Origin: Bacteroidales bacterium UBA3843 | GTDB taxonomy: Bacteria > Bacteroidota > Bacteroidia > Bacteroidales > Paludibacteraceae | Length of the DNA: 64,000 nt | Direction: 5' to 3' | Assembly: GCA_002392745.1 (NCBI GenBank) | Contig: DGHR01000010.1 | Coordinates: 15,345 to 79,344, forward strand | In this document: positions 35,344-46,200 of the stretch, piece by piece | How the letters are laid out: the number at the start of each line of letters is the position of its first letter | Numbering within the stretch: position 1 is the stretch's first letter | The notes under the pieces: model-generated | The model's database searches: none | Told to the model about the DNA's origin: nothing | What the model saw: the letters and a program-made list of their open reading frames with translations, nothing else | Position numbers and translations under genes: made by a program

Positions 35344-37161
35344 TTATCGAGAGAGCAAAAGGGAGAAATAATTGCTGCGGATAAGTTTGTCGGAGAGTTC
35401 AAACGCCTCTTGCTCAGAAATCGGGCGATTATGGCGCGCAACAGAATCCAACAGATTTACGCCAAATCCTTTCCAGTAATAATCCTCACAACCGATTAGA
35501 TGCATAATGGTCGGATAGATATCCATTTGAAAACAAGTGTCCGTAATTTGGATATTCTCATCGATTTGCGGGGAATAAATAAGGAGAGATGTGAATGTTT
35601 TTGTGGTCTGCATATTGATACCATTTTCTTTCGCAAAAGTATCAAAATCTTCTTGTCTTGAACGGAAAATCGTATGGTCTCCAGAAATAACAATTGTTGT
35701 ATTATTTTTTAATTTTTCGTTAGAGGAAACCACTCTCATCAATTCGCCTATACATGAGTCTGTGTAATTAAGAGAGTTGAGATATGCTGACATAATCATA
35801 GGCATTCCTTCTACTGTATATTTGGGATATTTTGACCCATAAGTAAACGGAACATGCGAAGCAATGGTTATTCCTAACACACAAAATGGATTATGGGCAG
35901 AATCCGCATAATTAACTATTTGTTTCATCACATCCAAGTCTCCCCAAGATTGTCCTTTTTTCGGTTCAATCAATTCTTTAAAATGATACGCAAAAGTCAT
36001 TTTTGATTGTCCCCATGTACCAGGTGAAGGATTTACTACAGCCGCGTTTTTGTAACATTCAGCATATCCTGCAAATTGGTTATCTGCATATAATCTGCAT
36101 ACCGCTCCATTAGAAATTGGTAACATTCCCGTCACACCTAACATTTGACCATCCGCAGAATTTCCGTGACGCACCTGAGATTTAATTTTATTACAATGAA
36201 GAGTATGCGCACTTTGAGATAATTTAGTTAGATTAGGCATATATTCGTATCCACAGACTTTATTTAACGTCCAAGACTCCAAACTTTCGAACAGAATAAA
36301 AATCAAATTCGAATTAGGTACAATACTGTCAGATTGTTTTGATACAAACGGTTCAACCCTTTTCATATCTTCTATTGTAAGCATAATTTTTTCTCCCGCA
36401 GGTCTGTATGCATTAAACACAAACATAGCAGGAAAATAAGAAATGATAGAGTAATCATGGACATATGCGTCAGCCCATGCATTATAGTCCATGCTTTTTT
36501 CTATGCTTGCCCAATATACTGCGTGACCAAACGGATAAAAATGTTGAAATTTTTCGTTAGATAACATCTGAGAATGGACCTTTGCGGTTGTCTCCGTTGT
36601 ATTTTTCCATAGATTCATTACACTGACATAACAAATATTATTTACTATAGAAAGCAAAATAGAAATTCCACACATGCATATAAACTTCAATACGCTAGGA
36701 GTGTTTGACACTTTTTTTACCGGAAGCCATAAAATTATGTATAAAGCGGAAAATCCTATATATGCAAAGATATCCCATCCCAAATATGAGTGAAGCGAAC
36801 TCCAGAAACCATTCATATTATCGGCCATTTTCATAACCTCATAGGACAAAAACATAACATTCGCCTTATAATAAAACACATTTGCAATTAGCCAAATATC
36901 AATAACACAATTGACAATAGTAGTCCACCAACTTTTTCTACTAACAAAAATGAAAGAAGCTAAGAATATTGCGGGAATTAATTTCCCCACCCAAAAACAG
37001 AAAAATGCACTAGGATGTTTCCAAAGACTAGAAATAAGCACCGAATGATAACAATTCCAATGGAAAAGTACGGCTTTGATTAAAACGGCAGAAGCGAAGA
37101 GGACAAAAACGTACCATTGTGCATGGTTTCCTTTGGTCAGAAATGCTTTGAATTTAGGCAT
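35344..37161 (-). CDS. LTA synthase-like sulfatase family membrane protein
   Basis: About 605 residues from MPKFKAFLTKGNHAQW; the frame is open to 37308 but that part carries a 13-bp inverted repeat and looks like leader. Five membrane helices occupy the first ~220 residues; the rest is an alkaline-phosphatase-superfamily domain (ILFESLESWTLN with the metal-site Glu, ITIASHVPFTYGSKYP, VISGDHTIFRS). Such proteins transfer phosphoglycerol or phosphoethanolamine to envelope glycans. The expected Thr/Ser nucleophile lies near HGNSADGQM. The gene is markedly AT-richer than its neighbours, suggesting recent acquisition. Confidence 0.85.
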   Translation of the reverse strand: MPKFKAFLTKGNHAQWYVFVLFASAVLIKAVLFHWNCYHSVLISSLWKHPSAFFCFWVGKLIPAIFLASFIFVSRKSWWTTIVNCVIDIWLIANVFYYKANVMFLSYEVMKMADNMNGFWSSLHSYLGWDIFAYIGFSALYIILWLPVKKVSNTPSVLKFICMCGISILLSIVNNICYVSVMNLWKNTTETTAKVHSQMLSNEKFQHFYPFGHAVYWASIEKSMDYNAWADAYVHDYSIISYFPAMFVFNAYRPAGEKIMLTIEDMKRVEPFVSKQSDSIVPNSNLIFILFESLESWTLNKVCGYEYMPNLTKLSQSAHTLHCNKIKSQVRHGNSADGQMLGVTGMLPISNGAVCRLYADNQFAGYAECYKNAAVVNPSPGTWGQSKMTFAYHFKELIEPKKGQSWGDLDVMKQIVNYADSAHNPFCVLGITIASHVPFTYGSKYPKYTVEGMPMIMSAYLNSLNYTDSCIGELMRVVSSNEKLKNNTTIVISGDHTIFRSRQEDFDTFAKENGINMQTTKTFTSLLIYSPQIDENIQITDTCFQMDIYPTIMHLIGCEDYYWKGFGVNLLDSVARHNRPISEQEAFELSDKLIRSNYFSLLLSR

Positions 37162-37212
37162 CATAATTGATAGTTTACACAGCAAAACTATCAATCGCAA
37201 CGCAATAAGAAA

Positions 37213-37287
37213 AGTGTAGTTTCTTATCGCGTTTAGCATGAGGCGGCCTCGGATGGAAACCTCTACGGATTTACAAGAAACTACACT
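37213..37287. repeat. 13-bp inverted repeat in sulfatase leader
   Basis: AGTGTAGTTTCTT (37213-37225) and its exact reverse complement AAGAAACTACACT (37275-37287), separated by 49 bases. It lies between the distal promoter and the chosen start of the sulfatase gene; it could fold the leader RNA. Confidence 0.75.
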
Positions 37288-37517
37288 AAGTGCAGCATCA
37301 TTACTCAAATCCGTAAGTTATCTCCACGAGACAACTATCTATTAAAATCGTGTTTTATTTCCAATAAGTTTCCGAGGCTCTTGGCTAAACGCGAAATAAT
37401 AGTCTGCTTATTATTTTAATATATTGTAGCGCAACGCTTTGCGCTGTTATTTCTTTTTCTCGTTGATAGGCGACGAGATGTTCTCGTCAGCAAATGCCGA
37501 GATGTATTTTGCGGCTG

Positions 37518-37548
37518 CAAAGGTACAACAAAAATTGCACATACGCAA
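37518..37548 (-). promoter_or_regulatory. Distal promoter toward sulfatase gene
   Basis: Minus strand TTGC (37545-37548) with GTATGTGCAA extension, 19-base spacer, TACCTTTG (37518-37525). Confidence 0.65.
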
Positions 37549-37576
37549 AAGAATTGCACGATTTTTGCGAAAGTTC

Positions 37577-37607
37577 TTGCGTATGTGCGGATTTTTTTGT
37601 AATTTTG
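37577..37607 (+). promoter_or_regulatory. Promoter of lptD
   Basis: TTGC (37577-37580) with GTATGTGC extension, 19-base spacer, TAATTTTG (37600-37607), 24 bases before the ATG at 37632. It excludes the upstream ATG at 37494. Confidence 0.7.
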
Positions 37608-37631
37608 CGCCCGATTTTAATTTGCATACAT

Positions 37632-40547
37632 ATGCACCTGCGCGAACGCATACATATTATTTTGTGCTTTTTCCTGCTCTGTTTACCGACACTGCGGGCA
37701 GAAGAAACCGTGTCGCAGGCGCATGGTACACAGGTACAAACGGGTATAACTAGCGCAAAAGACACGCCGGAACAGAAGGAGGACACATTGGCGCAGAAAT
37801 GGGCTTCGCGGACACAAAGAGCAGACACATTAACCCAAGGGACAGACTCATTAACTCAAGGAACGGACTCGCAGGCACAGGCGGCTCCACAGAAGGCAAA
37901 GAAGAGTGCCATCTCTGCACCTATCCACTACCAGGCGAGCGACTCAATGGTCATGATGGCTAACGGCACCGCCTACCTGCACGGCAAGGGAGACCTGAAA
38001 TACGAGCAGATGCAACTGACCAGCGACTATATCCGCATGAATATTGACAGCAGCCAGATTTTTGCGCACGGCGTGTGGGACAGCATCAACGAAGAGTGGC
38101 ACGGCAAACCCGTCTTCAAGGACGGCAAAGACGAATACGAGACCAACGAAATAACCTATAACATCAAGACGCAGAAGGGATATATCCGCCATGTGGTCAC
38201 CCAACAAGGCGAGGGATATATCATTGCCGACCGCACCAAGAAAGCGGAGGGCGACGTGATGATGATGGCCGGCGGACAATACACGACCTGCGACGACCAT
38301 GAACACCCGCACTTCTACCTGAAGATGACCAAGGCGAAAGTCAAACCCGGCGAGTACATCGCCACGGGTCCGGCATACATGGTGGTGGGTGACGTACCGC
38401 TGCCGCTCGCCATACCGTTCGGTTTCTTCCCCTTCACCAACAAATACTCCAGCGGACTCATCATGCCGAACTTCGGAGACGACTACACGCGAGGACTATA
38501 CCTGAGCAACCTGGGATATTACTTTGCCATCTGCGACTACCTGGACCTGCAAATCACGGGAGATATCTACACCCGCGGCACATGGGCTATTCGCGCGCAG
38601 AGCAAATACATATGGCGATACCATTTCTCGGGCAACCTGAATATCAGTTACCGCAACGATGTCACCAGCGAGAAAGGCATGCCGGACTACGCGGTGAAGA
38701 AGAACTTCCAAGTGCAATGGACCCACACGCAGGACGCCAAGTTCAACCCCTACTCCACCTTCTCGGCAAGCGTCAATTTCGCCACAAGCGGCTATAACCG
38801 CAGTAATATCAACAGTTATTACAACCCGAACCTGTATTCGGAAAACACCAAGAGCAGCACCATCAACTTCACGCAGCGTTTTCCGGACAGCCCCTGGACC
38901 CTGAGTGCGTCTGCCAGTCTGACCCAACGTACGAGCGACTCCACTATCTCGCTGACCGCGCCGCAGCTGTCCATCAGCATGAGCAGTATCTATCCCTTCA
39001 AGCTGGCACGGCAGAACGCCCTGAAACGCAAGGGCAAAGTGGGAGACGGCAAGGAGAGATGGTACGAGAAAATCAAGATGAGCTACACGATGAACGGCCA
39101 GATATCCATCAGCGCTATCAAGGAGAAAGACTTCCTGAAGTCCAATTTCCTGCGTGACTGGCAGGTGGGTCTGAGCCATACGCTGCCTATCAATGCCAGC
39201 TTCATGCTCTTCAAATACCTGAGCGTCACACCCTCCATCAACCTGCGCGACAAGATGTATTTCACGCGTATCGACCGTTCGTGGGACGAAGCCTCGCAGA
39301 TGATGGCCATGGACACCACGACGGGTTTCTACAACGTGTTTGATTTTGATGTCGGAGTGTCTCTCCAGACCAAGATTTACGGATTCTATACGCCCCTAAA
39401 GCGGCTCTTTCCGAACAGCCGCGTAGAGAAATTCCGCCATGTCATCACTCCGCGCGTCAGCTTCAGTTACCATCCCGACTTCGGCAAAGCCGGCTGGGGC
39501 TACTACGGCAGTTACGACGAACCTGTTTATTACAAAGACTCGGTGGACGGCGCAGGCATGAAAGTGCCGACCGGCGAAGTGATCCACCGCACCTACTCGC
39601 GTTTCAGCGGAGCGAACGCACCGCGCGGCATGGCTGCCACGCTCAATTTCGGCGTGGAGAACAACCTGGAGATGAAAGTCGTCAACCGCGACGACACCAC
39701 GGGTAAGGCGCCATACAAAGTAGTGAGTCTGATTGACAATCTGGGCATCAGCGGAGGATACAACTTCGCCGCCGACAGTATGAACTGGAGCAATTTCCAG
39801 GTCAACCTGCGTCTGAAGTTCCCGAAACTGAACAACTACAGCCTGAACATGAGCACGTATCTCGACCCGTATATGTACCAACTGGACGCCACGGGCCGCC
39901 CCATGCGCACCAACAAACAATACTGGCACAACGGACGTTTCCCGCACTGGAGCGGATTCAGCTGGAACTTCAGCTACACCATCAGCAACCAGACCATCAA
40001 GAAATGGAAGGAACAGATTGCCGCCAAGCAGGAGGGACGCAGAGCCCGGACAGAAGAGACCGCCGACAGCGAGATAACACCCGTCGAGAGGAACGAAGAC
40101 GGCACGGACAAAAACGCCAAAATCAATAACAACGGCAAGAAGAAAGAGAGCGAGGTGGACGACGGCTACGTCAAGACCGAGTTCCCATGGAGTATCAGTA
40201 TCAACTACTCGTTGGCTTATGCCGCCGGCAGCGAATTTGACTACGAGAGAATGTACCCCAAGATGAAATGGCGGAACTCGCTGAGCCTGAGCGGCAACAT
40301 AGGGCTGGGTCAGGGATGGAAAGTGAGCGCGAACATGACATACAACTTCGACGTAATGAAACTGACGAGTTGCACCTTCAACATCAGCCGCGACCTGCAC
40401 TGCTGGAACATGAGCGCCAGCATCAACCCCATCGGACCGTTCAAGAGCTACACCTTCCACATAGGTGTGAACGCCTCCATCCTGAGCGACCTGAAATACG
40501 ACAAGAGCAGCAACCAAAGCACCAACGGACGCGTGAACTGGTGGTAG
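37632..40547 (+). CDS. lptD: LPS assembly outer-membrane protein LptD (Bacteroidota type)
   Basis: 971 residues. Signal peptide MHLRERIHIILCFFLLCLPTLRAEE, then a low-complexity Thr/Gln linker with a repeated TLTQGTDS heptad, an OstA-like jellyroll (about 80-260) and a C-terminal beta barrel (GYYFAICDYLDLQITGDIYTRGTWA onward, quoted only in part: DYLDLQITGDIYTRG). LptD with LptE inserts lipopolysaccharide into the outer leaflet. A charged, Lys/Asp-rich loop (about 800-850) is unlike the rest and probably extracellular or periplasmic. It is followed by SlyD-like and der genes on the same strand. Confidence 0.88.
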   Translation: MHLRERIHIILCFFLLCLPTLRAEETVSQAHGTQVQTGITSAKDTPEQKEDTLAQKWASRTQRADTLTQGTDSLTQGTDSQAQAAPQKAKKSAISAPIHYQASDSMVMMANGTAYLHGKGDLKYEQMQLTSDYIRMNIDSSQIFAHGVWDSINEEWHGKPVFKDGKDEYETNEITYNIKTQKGYIRHVVTQQGEGYIIADRTKKAEGDVMMMAGGQYTTCDDHEHPHFYLKMTKAKVKPGEYIATGPAYMVVGDVPLPLAIPFGFFPFTNKYSSGLIMPNFGDDYTRGLYLSNLGYYFAICDYLDLQITGDIYTRGTWAIRAQSKYIWRYHFSGNLNISYRNDVTSEKGMPDYAVKKNFQVQWTHTQDAKFNPYSTFSASVNFATSGYNRSNINSYYNPNLYSENTKSSTINFTQRFPDSPWTLSASASLTQRTSDSTISLTAPQLSISMSSIYPFKLARQNALKRKGKVGDGKERWYEKIKMSYTMNGQISISAIKEKDFLKSNFLRDWQVGLSHTLPINASFMLFKYLSVTPSINLRDKMYFTRIDRSWDEASQMMAMDTTTGFYNVFDFDVGVSLQTKIYGFYTPLKRLFPNSRVEKFRHVITPRVSFSYHPDFGKAGWGYYGSYDEPVYYKDSVDGAGMKVPTGEVIHRTYSRFSGANAPRGMAATLNFGVENNLEMKVVNRDDTTGKAPYKVVSLIDNLGISGGYNFAADSMNWSNFQVNLRLKFPKLNNYSLNMSTYLDPYMYQLDATGRPMRTNKQYWHNGRFPHWSGFSWNFSYTISNQTIKKWKEQIAAKQEGRRARTEETADSEITPVERNEDGTDKNAKINNNGKKKESEVDDGYVKTEFPWSISINYSLAYAAGSEFDYERMYPKMKWRNSLSLSGNIGLGQGWKVSANMTYNFDVMKLTSCTFNISRDLHCWNMSASINPIGPFKSYTFHIGVNASILSDLKYDKSSNQSTNGRVNWW

Positions 40548-40626
40548 TCGCGTTCGGCGAACACTACGTTGGTTCACCGCCCGAGAAAAAGGAAAAACAG
40601 TGCAAATAATTAAAAACAACCAAGAT

Positions 40627-41214
40627 ATGAAAATTGAAAATCAGAAAGTAGTAAAAGCCACGTACGAGCTATGGATAGCCGACGAGAACGGCCAGGAAGA
40701 GATGTATGAAAAAGCCACGGAAGAAACCCCGCTGGTATGGTGCCAAGGCGAGGGAATGATGCTCCCCGCTTTCGAGGCCGCGCTGGTCGGCAAAGAGCAG
40801 GGCGAGGAGTTCGATTTCGTGCTGGCAGCCAAGGATGCGTACGGCGAGTACGTGGAGGAAGGCCTGATGGAGCTGCCGAAGAAAATGTTCTTCAACGGCG
40901 ACGGCGAGTTCGACGAGGAGCGCGTGTTTGTGGGGAATGTCATCCCGATGAACACCGTGGACGGCCAGGTAGTAAAAGCCCAAGTAGCAGAAATCAACGA
41001 GGAGACGGTCACCATTGACCTGAACCACCCGTACGCCGGCGACGACTTGCATTTCAAAGGCAAGATACTGGATATCCGCGAGGCAACGGAGGCGGAACTG
41101 GACGCCATACGCCATCCTAAACACGGGTGCGGCGGCTGCGGCGGAGGCTGCAACAAAAAGAAAGGCAAAAACTGCGGCGACGGAGAATGCGGAGGCTGCG
41201 GAGGCTGCGAATAA
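40627..41214 (+). CDS. SlyD-like FKBP-type peptidyl-prolyl isomerase
   Basis: 195 residues from MKIENQKVVKATYELW (an ATG at 40600 adds nine residues without support). N-terminal FKBP with an IF (insert-in-flap) domain, as in SlyD: VKATYELW…AKDAYGEYVEEGLMELPK. It catalyses proline isomerisation and acts as a chaperone. The C-terminal ~35 residues form a Cys/Gly metal-binding tail (HGCGGCGGGCNKKKGKNC…GGCGGCE) with nine or so cysteines, where E. coli SlyD has a His-rich nickel-binding tail. Confidence 0.88.
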   Translation: MKIENQKVVKATYELWIADENGQEEMYEKATEETPLVWCQGEGMMLPAFEAALVGKEQGEEFDFVLAAKDAYGEYVEEGLMELPKKMFFNGDGEFDEERVFVGNVIPMNTVDGQVVKAQVAEINEETVTIDLNHPYAGDDLHFKGKILDIREATEAELDAIRHPKHGCGGCGGGCNKKKGKNCGDGECGGCGGCE

Positions 41215-41252
41215 ATTAGAAATTAGAAATTACAAATTAAAAATAAAATACT

Positions 41253-42569
41253 ATGGCAAATATTGTAGCGATAGTGGGCCGTCCCAATGTAGGGAAATCG
41301 ACCCTTTTCAACCGTTTGACGGGCACCCGTCGGGCGATAGTGATGAACACCGCCGGTACCACGCGCGACCGTCAGTACGGCAAAGCCGAATGGTGCGGCC
41401 GTGAGTTCTCCGTCATAGACACCGGCGGATGGGTGGTCAACAGCGACGACACGTTCGAAAGCGAAATCAACCGCCAGGTGGATCTGGCCATCCGGGAAGC
41501 GGACGTAGTGATGCTCGTGGTGGACGTGAACGAAGGTGTGACACAGTTCGATATGGAAGTGGCGCACCTGCTGCGTCAGGCGAAGAAACCAACGGTCCTG
41601 TGCGTCAACAAAGTGGACACGTTCGAGAACCAGTACGGCGCAGCAGAGTTCTACAAACTGGGCTTGGGCGAGCCGTTCATCCTGAGCGCCGAGAACGGTC
41701 TGGGCACCGGTGACCTCTTGGACGAAGTGGTAAGCCGTTTCCGCAAAGAGGACGACAGCGACGAGGAGCTGGAAGAACTGCCGCGTTTTGCGATTGTGGG
41801 TCGTCCGAACGCCGGCAAGTCAAGCATACTGAATGCATTCATCGGCGAGGACCGAACTATCGTGACGGATATTCCGGGTACGACACGTGACTCGATATAC
41901 ACACGGTACAACAAGTTCGGCAAGGATTTTTACCTGGTGGACACAGCAGGCATCCGCAAGAAAGCCAAAGTGACGGAAGACCAGGAGTATTACTCCGTGG
42001 TGCGCTCCATCCGTGCAATAGAGAACAGCGACGTATGTATTCTGATGATTGACGCCACGCGCGGGATTGAAGCGCAAGACCTGAACATCTATTCGCTGAT
42101 TCAGAAGAACAAGAAAGGCCTGGTAGTCTGCATCAACAAATGGGATTTGGTGGAAAGCAAGACGACCAAAGACATCAAAGCCTACGAGAATGCCATCCGC
42201 GAAAGGATTGCACCGTTCACGGACTTCCCTATCATCTTCACCTCCGCGCTGACCAAACAACGTATCTTCAAGGTGGTAGAAACGGCGATACATGTCTATG
42301 AAAACAAAAACAAGAAAATCCCTACCGCCCAACTGAACGACAAGTTCCTGCCGCTCATTGAGAACTATCCGCCCCCTGCATGGAAAGGCAAATACATCAA
42401 AATCAAATACTGCACCCAGTTGCCGAACACACAGATACCGACGTTTGTGTTCTTCGCCAACCTGCCGCAGTATGTCAAAGAGCCATACCGCCGCTTTCTG
42501 GAGAACAAACTGCGCGAGTGGTGGGATTTCGAGGGCACACCGGTGCAACTGTTCATCAGAGGGAAGTGA
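41253..42569 (+). CDS. der: Ribosome-associated GTPase Der (EngA)
   Basis: 438 residues with two tandem GTPase domains: first GRPNVGKSTL and NKVD, second GRPNAGKSSI and NKWD, then a KH-like C-terminal domain (FLPLIENYPPPAWKGKYIKI… FIRGK). Der is essential for 50S subunit maturation. Length and domain order are standard. It follows an AT-rich AATTAGAAATTACAAATT spacer after the SlyD-like gene. Confidence 0.96.
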   Translation: MANIVAIVGRPNVGKSTLFNRLTGTRRAIVMNTAGTTRDRQYGKAEWCGREFSVIDTGGWVVNSDDTFESEINRQVDLAIREADVVMLVVDVNEGVTQFDMEVAHLLRQAKKPTVLCVNKVDTFENQYGAAEFYKLGLGEPFILSAENGLGTGDLLDEVVSRFRKEDDSDEELEELPRFAIVGRPNAGKSSILNAFIGEDRTIVTDIPGTTRDSIYTRYNKFGKDFYLVDTAGIRKKAKVTEDQEYYSVVRSIRAIENSDVCILMIDATRGIEAQDLNIYSLIQKNKKGLVVCINKWDLVESKTTKDIKAYENAIRERIAPFTDFPIIFTSALTKQRIFKVVETAIHVYENKNKKIPTAQLNDKFLPLIENYPPPAWKGKYIKIKYCTQLPNTQIPTFVFFANLPQYVKEPYRRFLENKLREWWDFEGTPVQLFIRGK

Positions 42570-42655
42570 GGTGAAAGGTTATTGGTGATTGGTGATTGGT
42601 TATTGGTGATTGGTGAAAGGTTATTGGTGAAAGGTGAAAGATGAAAGGTGAAAGT
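42569..42655. repeat. ATTGGTGA/AAGGTGA repeat block after der
   Basis: Imperfect heptamers GGTTATT, GGTGATT, GGTGAAA repeat without interruption from the der stop codon to the promoter of the next gene. Same family as the repeats inside ygiQ and dnaX. Confidence 0.85.
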
Positions 42656-42686
42656 TTAAGAAAAAGTTTACTTTTTTCTTAGATAT

Positions 42687-42717
42687 TTGCGTATGTAAAA
42701 TATTTTTCGTACCTTTG
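42687..42717 (+). promoter_or_regulatory. Promoter of FAH-like gene and porU
   Basis: TTGC (42687-42690) with GTATGTAAAA extension, 19-base spacer, TACCTTTG (42710-42717), 12 bases before the ATG at 42730. Confidence 0.7.
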
Positions 42718-42729
42718 TGCGTTTTTTGT

Positions 42730-43278
42730 ATGAAAATTATCGGCTTTACATATCGTGCAGGTGCCGGTGAGTGCGAATGGTCAGTAGTGTTGAAGGGCGA
42801 CAGTTGCCTGCTGAACGGCCGCAAACCGCTGTTCGTTCCAGACTGGACACAGGAGTTGTGCGTGACGCCATGCCTTGTTCTGCGTGTGAGCCGTCTGGGC
42901 AAAGAGATAAGCCCACGCTATGCCGACCGATATTTTGACGCCGTGGCGCCGGGAGCCGATTTCGTAGCGAAGGACTTGCTACGTGCGGCACAAGCAAAAG
43001 GAAACAGTTGGACGCCCGCTATCGCCTTTGACTATTCTCTGGCCGTCGGAGAATATGAGCCAGCCCCCTACCCCGCTCTGGAAGGACGAGTGTTTGCCGG
43101 GCAAGAACTGGTGATGACACCGGAAGAGGCCGTTGCCGAAGCCAGCAAACTGATGACCATCCGTCAGGGAGACCTGATTTATATCCAGGCCCGCCAACTG
43201 CCGCGCCGTGTAGAGAAAGAGGAAATCATCCGCACCATAATCCACGGAGAAGAAAAACTATACTGCAAGATTAAATGA
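42730..43278 (+). CDS. Fumarylacetoacetate hydrolase-like protein, short form
   Basis: 182 residues from MKIIGFTYRAGAGECEW; an in-frame ATG at 42715 lies in the promoter box. The pattern LVLRVSRLGKEISPRYADRYFDAVAPGADFVAKDLL (quoted in part: RYADRYFDAVAPGADF) and EGRVFAGQELVMTPEEAV resembles the compact FAH-fold proteins of Bacteroidota. The classical metal ligands (ExE…D) are not clearly recognisable, so activity is uncertain. It is 13 bases ahead of porU and probably co-transcribed. Confidence 0.6.
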   Translation: MKIIGFTYRAGAGECEWSVVLKGDSCLLNGRKPLFVPDWTQELCVTPCLVLRVSRLGKEISPRYADRYFDAVAPGADFVAKDLLRAAQAKGNSWTPAIAFDYSLAVGEYEPAPYPALEGRVFAGQELVMTPEEAVAEASKLMTIRQGDLIYIQARQLPRRVEKEEIIRTIIHGEEKLYCKIK

Positions 43279-43291
43279 CACAAACGACCAT

Positions 43292-46200
43292 ATGGCCAAA
43301 CGTATCTTATACATATTATTGATGATAGGCTGGAGCCTGCCGATGATGGCGGGAATCCACTCATACGCAGACCAATCCGTACTGAACAGCGGTCACTGGG
43401 TAAAAATCCGCGTAAGCGAGAGCGGCATATGCCGCATGAGTTTCACCCAACTGCGCGACGCAGGTATCGACCCGGCAAAAGTACAGGTCTTCGGGTACGG
43501 CGGCGCAATGAAGACACAGGATTTCTCCATTAAGAACATAGACGACCTGCCGCACGTGCCGGTAATCAAGGGCGAGGACTACATCCTGTTCTATGCGCAG
43601 GGACCTATTTCATGGTCGTACAACGGCGAGCGGTTTGTCCACACGCGCAATACCTATTCCAACTACGGGTATTATTTCCTGACGGATAGCGAAGCAGGCA
43701 TCGCAGAGGAGGAGGCCCCCGTTCCAAGCGGTACCCCCACCGAGGTCTATGACTATCGGATGTATCAGGTACATGAATTAGACTCCGTCAATCTGGTGGA
43801 CCGAAGCGGTATAGCCGGTGGTGGACGCGAGTTCTACGGCGAACAGTTCATTGTCGGTCGCAAGCGTTCATTCGTACTGCAGACACCAAACGCGCTAGAG
43901 GGCGAGCAGATTACAGCTGTCATCAATGCCGCGGCTTATTCCAACAACACGTCTTATTTCTCAAGCATCCTGAATACCACGACCTCCAGTCTGCGCATAG
44001 AAGGTATTCGCTCCGACGATTTTTATTCATTCGGCAAGACAGGAACGGTGACCATCAAGTCTCCCGCCGCAGCAGAGCAGCAACAGGTCTCAATGACGCT
44101 GCAAAACTCTGCAGCCGGTGCACTGGGATGGCTCAACTACATCGAACTAACAACGCCTTGCGCCCTACGGATGACCGGCAGCTGGATGCCAGTCCGCACG
44201 ACCGTCAATTACCGGAGCAGCACTCCGGTCCGTTTCCATCTGAGCGGAGCCGACGCCAACACGCAGGTATGGGACATCACCAATCTGGCACAAATAACGC
44301 GTGTGCCGGTAACACTGAGCGGCAACGAACTGCAATGGACGGGCACGCAAGCTGACGGCATACACGAGTACGTGGTCATCAACACCCGCGGCAACCGTTT
44401 TGTCAGCGCACAGGTAATGGGCGAGGTCAAGAACCAGAACCTGCACGCCCTGCGCAACATCGACTATATCATCATCTGCCCCGAGGGCTACGAGTCCATC
44501 AGCGAGGATCTGGCACGTGCGCATGAAAAGAAAGAAGGAATCACATGGGCGGTAGTAACCGACCAACAAGTATACAACGAGTTCTCGTCCGGCACACCCG
44601 ATGCCACTGCCTACCGCTGGTTGATGAAAATGCTCTACGACCGAGCCGACGGCGTGAACGCCAAGCCGCGTTGGCTACTGCTGATGGGACACGGAACCTA
44701 CGACAACCGTAAGTTATCGGCCTACTCGGGCAGCAACCTGCTGCTATGCTACGAGGCTGTCAACTCGGTCAACGAAGTGCAAGCATATGCTACAGATGAC
44801 TACTTCGGTTATCTGGAGGACCATGAGGGCACCAGCGACACCAACGCTACCATGGACATCGGCGTAGGCCGTCTGCCGGTAAACAACACCGACGAAGCAC
44901 GCGCCGTGGTGGACAAAATCATCCGTTACATGCGCAATGACCTGCCCGGCAAATGGAAGAACCAGATTGTTTACCTGGCGGATGACGGCGAGAACGGCAG
45001 CCACGCCATAACAGCAGAAGGAAGCGCTGAACTGGTACGGCTGAAGAATCCGGACTTCGTGGTCAACAAGATTTATCTGGATGCTTATCCCCAAGAGGTG
45101 AACGCCAGCGGCGAGAGTTATCCCTTGGCAAAAAACAGATTAGACAACCTGCTCAAGAACGGTGTACTCTTCTTCGATTATTCAGGTCACGGAGGCTATA
45201 ACGCCATCACGAACGAGTCGATACTGAACCTGCGTGAGATAGAGGCCATGAGCAACAAGCGCCTGGGTTTCTGGCTGTTCGCTACCTGCAACTTCGCCCA
45301 ATACGACTCCGGACGCCGCTGTGCTGCTGAAGCTGCCGTGCTGAATCCCAACGGAGGCGCTATTGCCGTACTGGCTGCCACGCGCACCGTGTATGCCGAC
45401 CAGAACACCAAAATCAACCGTGAGGTCTGCGATACGCTCTTTGGACACAAGAATGTCTTCCATTATGATATCACGCTGGGCGAGGCAACGGCTATCGGCA
45501 AGAACGGCATCCTCAGTTCGAACATCAACCGCCTGCCATACACCCTGCTGGGCGACCCGGCACTGCGGCTCAACTACCCCACCGACTATTACGTCCAGAC
45601 CACTACGGAGATAGACACCCTGCACGCACTGAGCGTACAGCAAGTAGAGGGACGCATCATTGACGAGGACCAACAACAGGTCAGCGACTTCAACGGCAAA
45701 GTGGAAATTACCATTTACGACAAAATGCAGGAACTCTACACCCGCGACAACGACAATAAGACAGACGAAGCCACTGAGATATACTATAACGATTATCCAA
45801 ACACCCTGTTCTCGGGTTCGGCAGACGTTACCGAAGGACGTTTCTCCTACACATTCATGGTACCCAAAGACATTCGCTATAACTACGGCAAGGGACGCAT
45901 CGTTTACTATGCGCACAGCAACGACGACGTGATAGCAGAGGCTATAGGTCATCACGAGGATTTCCAGATAGGCGGCACAGGCTCTATTCTGAGTGCCGAT
46001 ACCATAGGCCCGCAGATGCAGATTTACCTGAACACTCCCACCTTCCGCGACGGCGACAAGACCTACGCCACACCGCGGTTCTTCGCCGACCTATACGATG
46101 AGAACGGAATCAATACCGCCGGCGCAGGTATCGGGCACGACCTGATGCTCATCATTGACGACGACCCCAAGAAGACCTATTCGCTCAACGAATATTTCCT

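Larger units (their letters stand above)
37162..37631. other. Divergent regulatory region between sulfatase gene and lptD
   Basis: This 470-base region contains two divergent promoters 29 bases apart, a ~350-base leader toward the sulfatase with a 13-bp inverted repeat, a TGACGAGA/TCTCGTCG stem at 37470-37490 and a GCGCAACGCTTTGCGC palindrome at 37428-37443. No gene is evident. Confidence 0.55.

Noticed and set aside
39396..40619. 407-aa frame antisense to lptD
   Set aside because: Val/His-rich composition typical of an antisense shadow; the sense gene has signal peptide, jellyroll and barrel features.
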